A model generated the notes under the pieces. It did not search any database and had not been told where the DNA came from. It worked only from the letters and a program-made list of their open reading frames with translations. Source: an uncultured Burkholderiaceae bacterium (GTDB lineage: Bacteria > Pseudomonadota > Gammaproteobacteria > Burkholderiales > Burkholderiaceae_B). From it: a stretch of DNA of 64,000 nucleotides. Below are positions 56,131 through 64,000 of this stretch, in pieces (the stretch's first letter is position 1; every line of letters starts with the position of its first letter). The translations under genes were made by a program, and so were the position numbers. Location of the stretch: assembly GCA_934525625.1 (NCBI GenBank), contig CAKSZL010000008.1:1-64000 (forward strand), read 5' to 3'.

Positions 56131-59100
56131 TCAAGGCAAGGCCCAGTCCAGGGTCTCCCGCAGCCATTGCCCGTACTCGGCCATGTCCACCTCGCCCACG
56201 GCCGTGCCTTCGCGGGTGCGCCAGTCGTCGAAGCGGCGGATGAAAGGTTCGGCGGCCTGCCTGTGCCGCGCGCCCAGCGCGTCCAGCACGCCTTGCTCTC
56301 CGGCCAGGCGGACGCCGAAGGCGCTGTCGACGTGGCGGTCGCCGTCGGAGATCCAGCGCAGCGCGCCGGGGCGGTAATCGTGCAGCAGGGGGTCGGTAAC
56401 TTCCCGGTCGGCCAAGGGGCCGGCCACCCAGCCCACGCCCGCTATGCGGGCCTGCCACAGCATCCAGTTCAGCGACACGTCGGCCAGGTCGCCCGGAGAC
56501 ACCGGCACTTCCAGGCCGGTAAACAAGCCCAGGCCGCCGCCGATGTTCGCGTGCGCGCCGACGAAGGGGGCCTCGACCACGCCCGGCCGATTGCTTCCGG
56601 TCACGGAGGTTAGCGGAAACCAGGCGCGGTATTCGTGCAGCGCGACGGCGTGGGCGACGCGGGTCCATTCGGGGCTGATGGTGTAGGTGTACAGGTGATT
56701 CAGCGCGCCGTTCAGGCCGAATTGCGCCACGGTGTCGAACAGGCCCATGAAGCGCAGGTCGACGCAGGCCTGCAGCGTGCCCTGGCCGGGGATGTCGTAG
56801 CGGAACCTGCCGTCTTCCACCCTGCTGGCGATCATGTTGCCGAAGTGGCGCGCCAGCGCGGCCCCGCGCGAATAGCCGATGATGTCTATGGCCTGGGTTT
56901 CGTTGGCGGGGGCGGCTTGCAGGGATTCCAGCAGGCGTTGCCATTGGGTGTCCAGAATGTCGCCGGCCTTGCTGGCGACCAGGGCGTCGTTGTTCATGTA
57001 GTAAGGGTTGCCGGGGCCGGCGTGGTAATGGGCCGGGCCGTCCGCATAGCGCTGGCTCATCTTCCAGACGTTGGCGCGCGATACCGCGGCCTGCCGCGTG
57101 CCATCAAAGGCGAACAGGATCAGCCCGGTGGGGTCGGTGTAGCGATGCGGCTGCTGGCGCGCGTAGCCCAGCGCCTGCTGGTCGGGCAGCGGCCCCAGCG
57201 GGTCGGGCTCCAGGTAGGCGCCCATGGCGGGCGCGTAGGTGCGCAGCAAATTGTCGTGCCATCCGGTGAGCGGGTCGGCTATCTGCCCCGGCAGGCGCAT
57301 GTCGAAGTCCAGGTCGCCCCAGCGGTGCAGCAGTTCGCCGGTGGGCGAGTGTTCGGCCAGCCAGCGCACGCTACCCTGGGCGTCGGTAATCAGCCGGGGC
57401 GTGCCCAGCGGGTCGGCGTGCACCGCGTACAGTTGGCCGTCCGGCGCGTCGGGGCGGTAGTCGATGAAGCCCGCCAGGGTCTGGCCGGCGTACAGGTAGC
57501 GGCGGCCGATAGCGCCGCCTTTCATAGCCGCGCCGGTGTGGGGTTGCGGGCCGTCATGCGTGAGGGCGCCGATTTCCGCGGCCAGCCTGTGGCCGACGTA
57601 AAGATACTGCTTGCTCTGCGGATAGCCTGGTTTGCCTGGCGTGGCGGCATTCTCGCCGTCCCGGCCCATTTCATACCGCGCGCTGATGCGGTAGCCGTGG
57701 GCGTTGTGGGTGTAGCGCGCCGTGCGGCCTTGGCTGTCCGAGACCTGCTCCAGGCGGCCCGTGGGGTCGTAGCGCAGTCGGCGGCCGTCGAGGCGCGCGG
57801 GCAGGCCATCCGCCGCGCGTTCGATCTTCGGACGATGTGTCGTGCCGTTATGCCGTCCGGCGATCAGCCCGCCGTCGGGCCGCCAGGCGTACCAATGCTC
57901 ATGCGCCAGCGTTTGCCGGGTATGGGGCGTCGCCACGACCGGTAACGTTTCTTGCGGGGAACCTGCCGGCGGCAGTATCACCGGTATCGCCCGCGCCAGC
58001 CTGGAAGCGGCGTCGTAATGCAGCCGCCATCCGCGTCCTACGTTGCGCGCGCCGTACCAGTCGGCAAGATGCGTCACGCGTCCTTGGGTGTCTTGGCCGC
58101 GCAGATGCGCCCATATCGGCGTGGCGCCGTTCGTTACCGTCATCGAAAAGACTGGACCCGCATGCAAAGCGGCCAAAGTATGCAGGCCGTTGCCGTGCCG
58201 GTAGCCGGCTTGCCTCGGCAGCCCGTACAGCACAAGGTGGCGGCGGCCCTGGCGATCATGCCATTCCAGGCGGGCGACGCGCCCCTTCTCCCACTGATAA
58301 TGCAGCGCGCCGCCTTCCGGCAGATGATGCGCCGTCAACCGCCCTTGGGCGTCGTACTCGAAGCTTTCCTCGTAGCGCAGGGCGGTCTGGCCGGTGCCGG
58401 GCAGCGCAGGCCGCGTCACGCGGCGCTGGACGAGGCGGCCGTGTTCGTCATGAACCAGGTCTTCGCGCTCGGCGGGGTGCTCGATGGCGGCCAGGCGGTT
58501 TTGATGCCAGTGCAGCCGGATGTGCTGGCCGACGCCTTTTCGGCTGGCGCTCAGCCGCAGCAGGCGATGCGTATCGTCGTAGCCGTATTGCCAGCGCTCG
58601 CCTGCGCTGGACTCCACTTGCGCCAAGCGCCCTTGTTCGTCGTAGCGCAGCGTTCGGCCGCCGGTGAGTGGGCTGTGCCAATGGCTAAGCCGGCCCGCCG
58701 CGTCGTAATGCATGGTCAGGCCCGGCCAACCTTCGGGGGCGTCGGGCGCGCCCTTGCCGACGGACAACACGCTGTCGGGCAAGGTGTAACGGCCCTGTTC
58801 GCTGCGGGTATGCAGGGCCAGGCGGCGGCCGCCTGCGGTTTGCAGCAGGGTCTGGCCGTCCTGGCCGGGCTTGGCGGGTGCTTGGTAATGCAGCGTGATG
58901 GCCGGTCGACCCGGCGGGCTGTGCGCGGGCTTTTGCGGCCAGTCGTCGTCGCCAGGCGCTTGCGGCGCCGTTGACGGATGATGACTGGCTTCGATGACGC
59001 GCCCCGCCGCGTCGTACGCCCAGCTTCGTATGCGTATCGGCGCGGCCGGGCTGGAAGCGGCCACCGCAATGCCGGTGGGCAGCCAGGGGTTGCCGTTTTG

Positions 59101-60066
59101 CCGCGCGGCTTCGTACAGATAGCGTCGCAGCAGGCCGTCCGGGCGCTCAACGGCCGTCAGCCGCATTCCCCGGCCTTCGCCCGCGCTATCGTAGCGGTAT
59201 CGCCAGCGTCCTTGCGGGGTTTCCAGGCTGTCCAGATAAGCCTGCCCGGCGGCGATGCGGTAGTGCAGGCGCGCTTCGTTGCCTTGCTCGTCGCTCAGCC
59301 TGGCGATCAGTCCGTGCAGCAGGCCAGTGTCGTGACGCTGTATGCGCAACAGCCCCGGTCGCGGAATGGCGGCCCGCACGGCGGAAAGCCGGCCTTGCGC
59401 GTCGAAGTCCAGACGCCGCCCGTCGGGCCATAGCCAGGCCCAGCCGAGGCCCTGGCGATACAGCCGCCCGCGCGGCGTCCGGGCGTGGTCTGCCGAGCCG
59501 GCATCGGGGACGGGAAAATCCAGGCGGCTGCCATCGGCCTGCACGATCTGTATCCGCCGGCCCACCCGGTACAGCCGCGTGTCGTAGCTTAGCGCCCAGC
59601 CGCGCCCCAGCGGCCCGTGGCGCGGGTCCAGGCTGTTGTAATGGCGCGCAAGCGCCAGCAGCGGCGACGACGGCGAGGCCGGCAGGTCTTCCTCGAACAG
59701 GTATTTGTTGCCGGTGGCCAGATGCACCGGGTTGCCTATGCCCAGGTCGGCCTCGGGCGCCAATGCGCCTTGCACGGCCACGTCGCCTTGGGCGCAGGGG
59801 TTGCCCATCTGGCCGGGGCCGCAGCCTTGCGCCATGGCGGCGGAACAAGCCGCCACGGCCAGCAGCAAAGCAGGCCCCCAGTGCGCCCGGCGGCGCGGCT
59901 TGGCCAGCGCATCGCAGCGTTCGGGAATGGCCAACGCCCATGCGCGGCGGGCCACGGCCACGGAACCGGCGATGACAATGGCGATTTCAACTTCAACGGC
60001 CTGCGCCGTGCCCGCGGGTGCGGCGTCGGCGTACGGGAGTGTGCGTGAATGAGGCGGGCGGAGCAT
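56131..60066 (-). CDS. RHS-repeat protein with C-terminal Tle1/DUF2235-like lipase domain
   Basis: 1311 aa. A hydrophobic signal-like segment (WGPALLLAVAACSAAMAQ, ~63-80) precedes a DUF6531-like start (GNPVHLATGNKYLFEEDLP). Many RHS/YD repeats follow (for example LRYDEQGRLAQVESSAG), closing with the RHS core end YLEPDPLGPLPDQQALGYARQQPHRYTDPTGL. The last ~330 residues (982-1311) form an alpha/beta hydrolase of the DUF2235 type-VI phospholipase group: FAFDGT, nucleophile Ser1066 in GYSRGAA, Asp1111 in GLFDTV, His1172 in VGAHANIGGG. So this is probably a polymorphic toxin with phospholipase activity. No immunity gene follows. The true start may be later than 60066, which lacks a good ribosome-binding site. 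Confidence 0.87.
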   Translation of the reverse strand: MLRPPHSRTLPYADAAPAGTAQAVEVEIAIVIAGSVAVARRAWALAIPERCDALAKPRRRAHWGPALLLAVAACSAAMAQGCGPGQMGNPCAQGDVAVQGALAPEADLGIGNPVHLATGNKYLFEEDLPASPSSPLLALARHYNSLDPRHGPLGRGWALSYDTRLYRVGRRIQIVQADGSRLDFPVPDAGSADHARTPRGRLYRQGLGWAWLWPDGRRLDFDAQGRLSAVRAAIPRPGLLRIQRHDTGLLHGLIARLSDEQGNEARLHYRIAAGQAYLDSLETPQGRWRYRYDSAGEGRGMRLTAVERPDGLLRRYLYEAARQNGNPWLPTGIAVAASSPAAPIRIRSWAYDAAGRVIEASHHPSTAPQAPGDDDWPQKPAHSPPGRPAITLHYQAPAKPGQDGQTLLQTAGGRRLALHTRSEQGRYTLPDSVLSVGKGAPDAPEGWPGLTMHYDAAGRLSHWHSPLTGGRTLRYDEQGRLAQVESSAGERWQYGYDDTHRLLRLSASRKGVGQHIRLHWHQNRLAAIEHPAEREDLVHDEHGRLVQRRVTRPALPGTGQTALRYEESFEYDAQGRLTAHHLPEGGALHYQWEKGRVARLEWHDRQGRRHLVLYGLPRQAGYRHGNGLHTLAALHAGPVFSMTVTNGATPIWAHLRGQDTQGRVTHLADWYGARNVGRGWRLHYDAASRLARAIPVILPPAGSPQETLPVVATPHTRQTLAHEHWYAWRPDGGLIAGRHNGTTHRPKIERAADGLPARLDGRRLRYDPTGRLEQVSDSQGRTARYTHNAHGYRISARYEMGRDGENAATPGKPGYPQSKQYLYVGHRLAAEIGALTHDGPQPHTGAAMKGGAIGRRYLYAGQTLAGFIDYRPDAPDGQLYAVHADPLGTPRLITDAQGSVRWLAEHSPTGELLHRWGDLDFDMRLPGQIADPLTGWHDNLLRTYAPAMGAYLEPDPLGPLPDQQALGYARQQPHRYTDPTGLILFAFDGTRQAAVSRANVWKMSQRYADGPAHYHAGPGNPYYMNNDALVASKAGDILDTQWQRLLESLQAAPANETQAIDIIGYSRGAALARHFGNMIASRVEDGRFRYDIPGQGTLQACVDLRFMGLFDTVAQFGLNGALNHLYTYTISPEWTRVAHAVALHEYRAWFPLTSVTGSNRPGVVEAPFVGAHANIGGGLGLFTGLEVPVSPGDLADVSLNWMLWQARIAGVGWVAGPLADREVTDPLLHDYRPGALRWISDGDRHVDSAFGVRLAGEQGVLDALGARHRQAAEPFIRRFDDWRTREGTAVGEVDMAEYGQWLRETLDWALP

Positions 60067-60209
60067 AAGCTGGGTAATGAGCGGGATGAACGGGCAGCGC
60101 TCATCTTGCCCGGCGCATACCGGCCTGGGTTAAGCTAGTGAACGTAAACATCCATGGGGAAAAACCCCTTACCGGCCCGCAAGGCCTTCAATACATGGGG
60201 AGTGACGAG

Positions 60210-60560
60210 ATGCTTATCGTATTTCGATCGAAATCCGCCGGCGACATATTGATGCTGTCCCAGCACGCCTTGCCAGTCTTGCAGGCGGCGGGCAAGGTGG
60301 TGGGCGAAGAAGTGCCCGAACGGGGAATCTTCACGGCGGGCCAGCTCGACGAGACCATCGCCAACATCGAGCGGGCCATCGGCCTTGCCGAAGACCCGCC
60401 TGAGCCGGACGAAGAAGAACTGACGCGCCAGCCCGAGCTGGCGCATCCCATGCGCAAGCCGGTGGGCTTTCGGCAACGGGCCTACCCCTTGCTGGAAATG
60501 CTGCGCACCGCGCGCCAGCACGGCCACGACGTCATGTGGGAGCCCGCGCCCGCCTGGTAA
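60210..60560 (+). CDS. DUF1840-family protein
   Basis: A 116-aa soluble protein beginning MLIVFRSKSAGDILMLSQHALPVLQAAGK, typical of DUF1840, with an acidic segment PPEPDEEE in the middle and basic RQRAYPLLEMLRTARQHG at the end. GGGGAG (60197-60202) supports the ATG at 60210 over earlier in-frame codons. Function is unknown. It is divergent from the RHS gene, so an immunity role is conceivable but the family is widespread without RHS partners. Confidence 0.85.
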   Translation: MLIVFRSKSAGDILMLSQHALPVLQAAGKVVGEEVPERGIFTAGQLDETIANIERAIGLAEDPPEPDEEELTRQPELAHPMRKPVGFRQRAYPLLEMLRTARQHGHDVMWEPAPAW

Positions 60561-60691
60561 TCGGCGGCCGGTCTGGGTTTGAGGTGATATCTTGGGCTAA
60601 AGAGCCCAGGCCTTCCGTGCGCGTGTCACGAGTAAATTCCATTGGAATAAGGCGAAACCGTCAAATAAACGCCGCATAGCCTCAGAATGGA

Positions 60692-60726
60692 AAAACGCGC
60701 TTCGCCTTGTGAGCGAAGCGCGTTTT
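60692..60726. terminator. Bidirectional terminator between DUF1840 gene and leuA
   Basis: A perfect 14-bp stem (60692-60705 with 60713-60726), 7-nt loop, with A and T runs at its two feet, so it can work on both strands between these convergent genes. Confidence 0.85.
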
Positions 60727-60772
60727 CGATGGCCCGCCGCTTGTGGCGGTTGCCGGGCCATGGGATGCAATC

Positions 60773-60793
60773 CCTTAAGCCTTAAGCCTTAAG
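60773..60793. repeat. Tandem 7-bp repeat at leuA stop codon
   Basis: CCTTAAG occurs three times head to tail. The leuA stop codon (TAA on the minus strand, 60789-60791) is inside the third copy. The tract could expand or contract without affecting the leuA coding region. Confidence 0.7.
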
Positions 60794-62492
60794 CCGTGAC
60801 GGCGGCGTCCTTGCTGGCGACGCCATGATGAATGGCGTGGCGGTTCAACGCGCCCAAGATGGCCTGGAACGACGCCGTGACGATGTCCGCGTTGATGCCC
60901 ACGCCGAAGCCGGTGGGGGCGTCGCCGACGCGCACTTCGACATAGCAGGCGGCGCGCGTGTCGGTGCCGGTGCCGATGGCGTGCTCATGGTAGTCCATGA
61001 TGCGCACTTCCTGGTTGAGCGCGTTGACGAAGGCCGAAATGGCGCCGTCGCCCTGGCCGGTCACGTGAAGATCCTTACCGTTGTGGCGCAGATCCACCTC
61101 GATCATGAACTGTTCGCCGCTCTTGGCCTCGGGCTGGCCGGTGATGCGGTGGCGCACCAATTGCCAGGGGCCGTCCAATTGCAGGTATTCCTGGTTGAAC
61201 AGGTCGTGGACGTCCTCGGCGGTGACTTCCTTGCCGGTTTCGTCGGTGACGCGTTGAATCGCGCGGCTGAATTCGATTTGCAGACGGCGCGGCAAGACCA
61301 GGCCGTGCTCTTGTTCGAGCAGGTACGACACGCCGCCCTTGCCCGACTGGCTGTTGACGCGGATGACGGCGTCGTAGCTGCGGCCGAGGTCGGCCGGGTC
61401 GATGGGCAAGTAGGGCACTTCCCAGAGAGCGTCGGGCTGCTGTACCGCGAAGCCCTTCTTGATGGCGTCCTGGTGCGAGCCCGAGAACGCCGTGAAGACG
61501 AGGTCGCCCGCGTAAGGATGGCGCGGATGCACCGGCAACTGGTTGCAGTATTCGGCGCAGCGGCGCACTTCGTCGATGTCCGAGAAATCCAGGCCGGGGT
61601 GTATGCCCTGGGTGTAGAGGTTGAGCGCCAAGGTGACCAAGTCGACGTTGCCGGTGCGCTCGCCGCTGCCGAACAAGCAGCCTTCGATGCGGTCGGCGCC
61701 GGCCATGACGGCGAACTCGGCGGCGGCCACGGCCGTACCCCGGTCGTTGTGCGGGTGCACGCTAAGCACGATGCGGTCTCGCTGCTTGAGGTTCTTGTGC
61801 ATCCATTCGATCTGGTCGGCGTACAGATTGGGCGTCGTGGCCTCGATGGTGGCCGGCAAGTTCAGGACGATCTTGGCCTCGGGCGTGGGCTGCCAGGCTT
61901 CGACGACCGCATTGCAGACGTCCAGCGCCACTTCGGGTTCGGTGGTGCTGAACACTTCGGGCGAATATTCGTAGCGCCAGAAGGTTTCCGGGTGCTTGGC
62001 GGTGTACTGCTTGACGAACTTGGTGCCGCTGACGGCCAACTCGCGCACGCCGGCGGGGTCCAGGTTGAAGACGATCTTGCGGAAGGCCGGCGCACACGCG
62101 TTGTACAAGTGCACGATGGCCTTCTTGGCGCCGGCGGCGGCTTCGACGGTGCGGGCAATGAGGTCTTCGCGCGATTGCGTCAACACGATGATGGTGACGT
62201 CGTCGGGAATATGCTTCTCGTCGATCAGCTTGCGCACGAAATCGAAGTCGGTCTGCGAGGCCGACGGAAAGCCCACTTCAATTTCTTTGAAGCCGATTTT
62301 GATCAACTGATGGAAAAAACGCAGCTTGCGCTCGACGCTCATGGGTTCGATCAGCGATTGGTTGCCGTCGCGCAGGTCGGTGCTCATCCAGATGGGCGGA
62401 TGCGTGATGCGCTTGCTGGGCCATGTGCGCTCGGAAAAATCGCGCTCAAAGGCGACGAACGGACGGTATTTCTTGGAGGGATCGGAAATCAT
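60789..62492 (-). CDS. leuA: 2-isopropylmalate synthase
   Basis: Catalyses the first committed step of leucine synthesis, joining acetyl-CoA and 2-ketoisovalerate. The 567-aa product is of the longer LeuA type: catalytic/metal block [34 protein letters not shown], the metal-binding HPHNDRGTA, then [12 protein letters not shown], and a C-terminal regulatory domain (~430-567) giving leucine feedback inhibition. It starts at the ATG 62492 and ends at a strong terminator. A possible leucine leader peptide is encoded upstream. Confidence 0.96.
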   Translation of the reverse strand: MISDPSKKYRPFVAFERDFSERTWPSKRITHPPIWMSTDLRDGNQSLIEPMSVERKLRFFHQLIKIGFKEIEVGFPSASQTDFDFVRKLIDEKHIPDDVTIIVLTQSREDLIARTVEAAAGAKKAIVHLYNACAPAFRKIVFNLDPAGVRELAVSGTKFVKQYTAKHPETFWRYEYSPEVFSTTEPEVALDVCNAVVEAWQPTPEAKIVLNLPATIEATTPNLYADQIEWMHKNLKQRDRIVLSVHPHNDRGTAVAAAEFAVMAGADRIEGCLFGSGERTGNVDLVTLALNLYTQGIHPGLDFSDIDEVRRCAEYCNQLPVHPRHPYAGDLVFTAFSGSHQDAIKKGFAVQQPDALWEVPYLPIDPADLGRSYDAVIRVNSQSGKGGVSYLLEQEHGLVLPRRLQIEFSRAIQRVTDETGKEVTAEDVHDLFNQEYLQLDGPWQLVRHRITGQPEAKSGEQFMIEVDLRHNGKDLHVTGQGDGAISAFVNALNQEVRIMDYHEHAIGTGTDTRAACYVEVRVGDAPTGFGVGINADIVTASFQAILGALNRHAIHHGVASKDAAVTA

Positions 62493-62869
62493 GAAGCACC
62501 TGTATGGGGATAGACGGAATGTTCCTTGTGGGAGCCATCGCTACCAACACCCGGGGGCGGTGGGTAGTGCAAAGTCTGCAACGGGGATGACTGCAAAGAC
62601 GGCGTGGCGGATACAGGCTGCCGAACTGCCACAGGGCGCTAGGCTCGGCAACCGAGCGGTAGCAGCAGGGCTAGTGCCAGGGCGGCACGCGAAGCGGAGA
62701 GGGGAAGGGAGACGGCCGTGCGCAAGCCGGCGAAGCTGCCAGCGTGGATATCGTGCGAGGGGTGGATAGCGACCGTGTTCATACCCTTACAGTCAAACAT
62801 ATTTTTTGTTGCAATGCAAGCAAGGTGGGCCGGGCTGTGTGCCGAACGCAACGTTTCTTGCCGAGGGAG
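62493..62869. other. leuA upstream leader region
   Basis: 377 bp between the two-TM protein gene and leuA, both on the minus strand. It holds the candidate leader peptide and, closer to leuA, a hairpin CTACC-CACC / GGTG-TT-GGTAG at about 62530-62556. No U-tract follows the hairpin. No other gene is seen. Confidence 0.5.
62639..62782 (-). CDS. Candidate leucine-rich leader peptide for leuA
   Basis: A 47-codon frame (ATG at 62782; another at 62800) ending LALALLLPLGCRA, 146 bp before leuA. Five of the eight codons covering 62660-62683 are Leu, and two of these (62660-62662 and 62672-62674) are CTA, a rare codon in GC-rich genomes, as in known leu leader peptides where stalling at Leu codons controls attenuation. 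The ribosome-binding site is poor and no clear terminator/antiterminator pair is visible, so this remains a candidate. Confidence 0.35.
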   Translation of the reverse strand: MNTVAIHPSHDIHAGSFAGLRTAVSLPLSASRAALALALLLPLGCRA

Positions 62870-63445
62870 TCAAGGGCGCACTGGCACTGTGTGCGGCGCG
62901 GGTTCGGAAGGCTCCGCAGGCGCCAGCAAGGCCTGCGCCTGCGTGCGCGCCAGATGGATCTTGCCGGAGCGGCCCGCGCCGAGTTCGCGGATGGTGCGCT
63001 GCAAGACGCCGACGGTGACGGGGTGGCGGCGGTCTTCCCAGGCCCAGGCCAGCACTTCCTTGGCTTCGGGCGAGAGCTGGCGCATCAGTTGCGCGAAATC
63101 GTCGGCATTGACGATGCGCTGCTGGGCGCGCTCGTGGCTGGCCCAGGCGTAGCGGTACAGAATGCTGGCGACGATGATGGCGATGACGACCGCCAGCACC
63201 CACCAGAACACGGGCAGGTACTGCTTGATCAGTTCGATGGCCTGCACGCTGAGGCCGCCCAGCGCGCCGTAGTCTATGTTGCGCCCGAAATTCACCAGGC
63301 GGCCAAGCAGATGGTAGGTGATCAGGGCGACCGCCACCACCACGACCGCGCAGATGATTTTTTGCGTGGCGGTCAGGCGCAGTACGAGTCGGCGCAGGGC
63401 AGCGGTGCTGTTTGCGGGGTTGGCTTGGGGGGATGTCGGGCGCAT
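62870..63445 (-). CDS. Uncharacterised two-TM membrane protein
   Basis: 191 aa with two TM helices (IICAVVVVAVALITYHLLG, ~30-48; FWWVLAVVIAIIVASILYRYAW, ~80-101) and a cytoplasmic C-terminal domain (~105-170) with SPEAKEVLAWAWEDRRHPVTVGVLQRTIREL, reminiscent of a small winged-helix. I do not recognise the family. It lies on the same strand as leuA, 377 bp apart, so independent transcription is likely. Confidence 0.75.
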   Translation of the reverse strand: MRPTSPQANPANSTAALRRLVLRLTATQKIICAVVVVAVALITYHLLGRLVNFGRNIDYGALGGLSVQAIELIKQYLPVFWWVLAVVIAIIVASILYRYAWASHERAQQRIVNADDFAQLMRQLSPEAKEVLAWAWEDRRHPVTVGVLQRTIRELGAGRSGKIHLARTQAQALLAPAEPSEPAPHTVPVRP

Positions 63446-63638
63446 GGGAATGAGGGTAAGGGCGCTGGCATAGTCGTTGTCCAGCCGGCGTCATTTTACA
63501 TGAGCCGGCCTTCTATTTCCCTTATTGCGCAGCCATGCCGCCCGATACAGCGCGGCGCGGGCAAGCAGGTCAAGGGAAAACCCTTGGCCCGAATGCGTGC
63601 TTTAGGCAACAAAAGGGATTGCAATCACGAAGATCCTG

Positions 63639-63656
63639 GATAATAATTATTCTCAT
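63639..63656. promoter_or_regulatory. Fur box at bfd
   Basis: GATAATAATTATTCTCAT matches most of the Fur consensus (GATAATGATAATCATTATC), with a strong GATAAT-A-ATTATTC core. It overlaps the start of bfd, so iron-replete Fur should block its transcription or translation initiation. Confidence 0.75.
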
Positions 63657-63966
63657 GTTTATTTGTGTATGTAACGCTATCACCGAGCGCCAGGTACAGG
63701 CAGCTGTTGCAGCCGGGGCGTCGACCATGGCCGATTTGCAAGGCGAATTGGGCGTGGCGACCTGCTGCGGGCGCTGTGCCGATACCGCACTCGAATACCT
63801 GCCGGGCGGTCGCTATATGACGCCGGGGGCTGGCGTCATGTCTGCGGCAGCATTGTCCACCGAGGTCAACGAGATCACCGAGATCGAACCGGCCGAAGCC
63901 GCAGCCAACGACGAAAGCCTGCAAATCGGCGGTATGCGGGTGCGGATGGTCGCGCGCCGCGCATAA
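63655..63966 (+). CDS. bfd: Bacterioferritin-associated ferredoxin
   Basis: A 103-aa [2Fe-2S] protein that reduces bacterioferritin iron for release. The cluster ligands Cys4, Cys6, Cys38 and Cys41 (MFICVCNAIT and CCGRCAD) are in family positions, with an extra Cys37. The C-terminus (~55-103) is longer than the ~64-residue enterobacterial Bfd, acidic, and without known motif. It is expressed under iron limitation through the overlapping Fur box. Confidence 0.95.
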   Translation: MFICVCNAITERQVQAAVAAGASTMADLQGELGVATCCGRCADTALEYLPGGRYMTPGAGVMSAAALSTEVNEITEIEPAEAAANDESLQIGGMRVRMVARRA

Positions 63967-64000
63967 TTCGGCGCTTGAGGTGTTGTTTTATCGTGGCGTG

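Noticed and set aside
60210..60560. DUF1840 gene as an immunity gene of the RHS toxin
   Set aside because: It is divergent and upstream of the toxin gene rather than directly downstream, and the DUF1840 family is widespread without RHS neighbours. Kept only as a conceivable test.
60825..62513. Plus-strand frame opposite leuA (562 aa)
   Set aside because: Antisense shadow of leuA; His/Val/Gly-rich low-complexity translation.

Overview
The window reads as a chromosomal segment of a GC-rich betaproteobacterium, most likely family Alcaligenaceae (Bordetella/Achromobacter/Pusillimonas-like). Reasons: the mnmE / yidC-yidD-rnpA-rpmH / dnaA-dnaN-gyrB origin neighbourhood, the argS-SPOR protein-dsbA block, and the density of solute-binding proteins and aromatic-acid catabolism genes. 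The genus cannot be fixed from the sequence alone.

Layout. 1-909: the end of a genomic island, with a truncated tyrosine integrase whose presumed attachment site is the 3' end of mnmE. 892-7957: mnmE, a LOG-family nucleotide hydrolase, OxyR-type-regulated katA, then yidC-yidD-rnpA-rpmH, nearly all on the minus strand. 8.2-19.7 kb: a block separating rpmH from dnaA, which holds a NarL-type two-component system, an SGNH lipoprotein, a polyamine-type ABC transporter, and a solute-binding protein/monooxygenase-like pair with a divergent LysR. 19.7-25 kb: the dnaA upstream region (candidate oriC), then dnaA-dnaN-gyrB.

25-44.8 kb is a long accessory catabolic region. It has a MarR/SBP/GH88/dimeric-barrel group. 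Next is a ring-cleavage module pairing a NicX-like Fe(II) dioxygenase with an alpha/beta hydrolase, followed by a TetR regulator and an Rbs-type ABC importer; near-identical palindromes suggest these three share one operator. Then come a Rieske oxygenase and a LigAB-like extradiol dioxygenase operon (LigA-like, LigB-like, a leaderless NMT1-like protein, an atypical SDR, MarR), divergent from a TRAP transporter, amidase and NIPSNAP operon.

44.8-48.8 kb returns to household genes (dsbA, SPOR protein, argS) plus a LuxR regulator. 49-56.1 kb holds a 3-hydroxyisobutyrate-dehydrogenase-like gene and a second hydrolase + NicX-like module fused into an operon with an Ssu/Tau-type ABC importer and an MDR reductase. 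56.1-60.1 kb is a large RHS protein ending in a Tle1/DUF2235-like lipase domain. The right edge has a DUF1840 protein, leuA with a possible leucine leader peptide, a two-TM protein, and a Fur-boxed bfd.

The main novelty candidate is the duplicated pairing of a NicX-family dioxygenase with an HGGGW alpha/beta hydrolase, each copy with its own importer. A 104-bp inverted-repeat element present twice is the most interesting non-coding signal. Everything here is by-eye reading; no database search or alignment was run.
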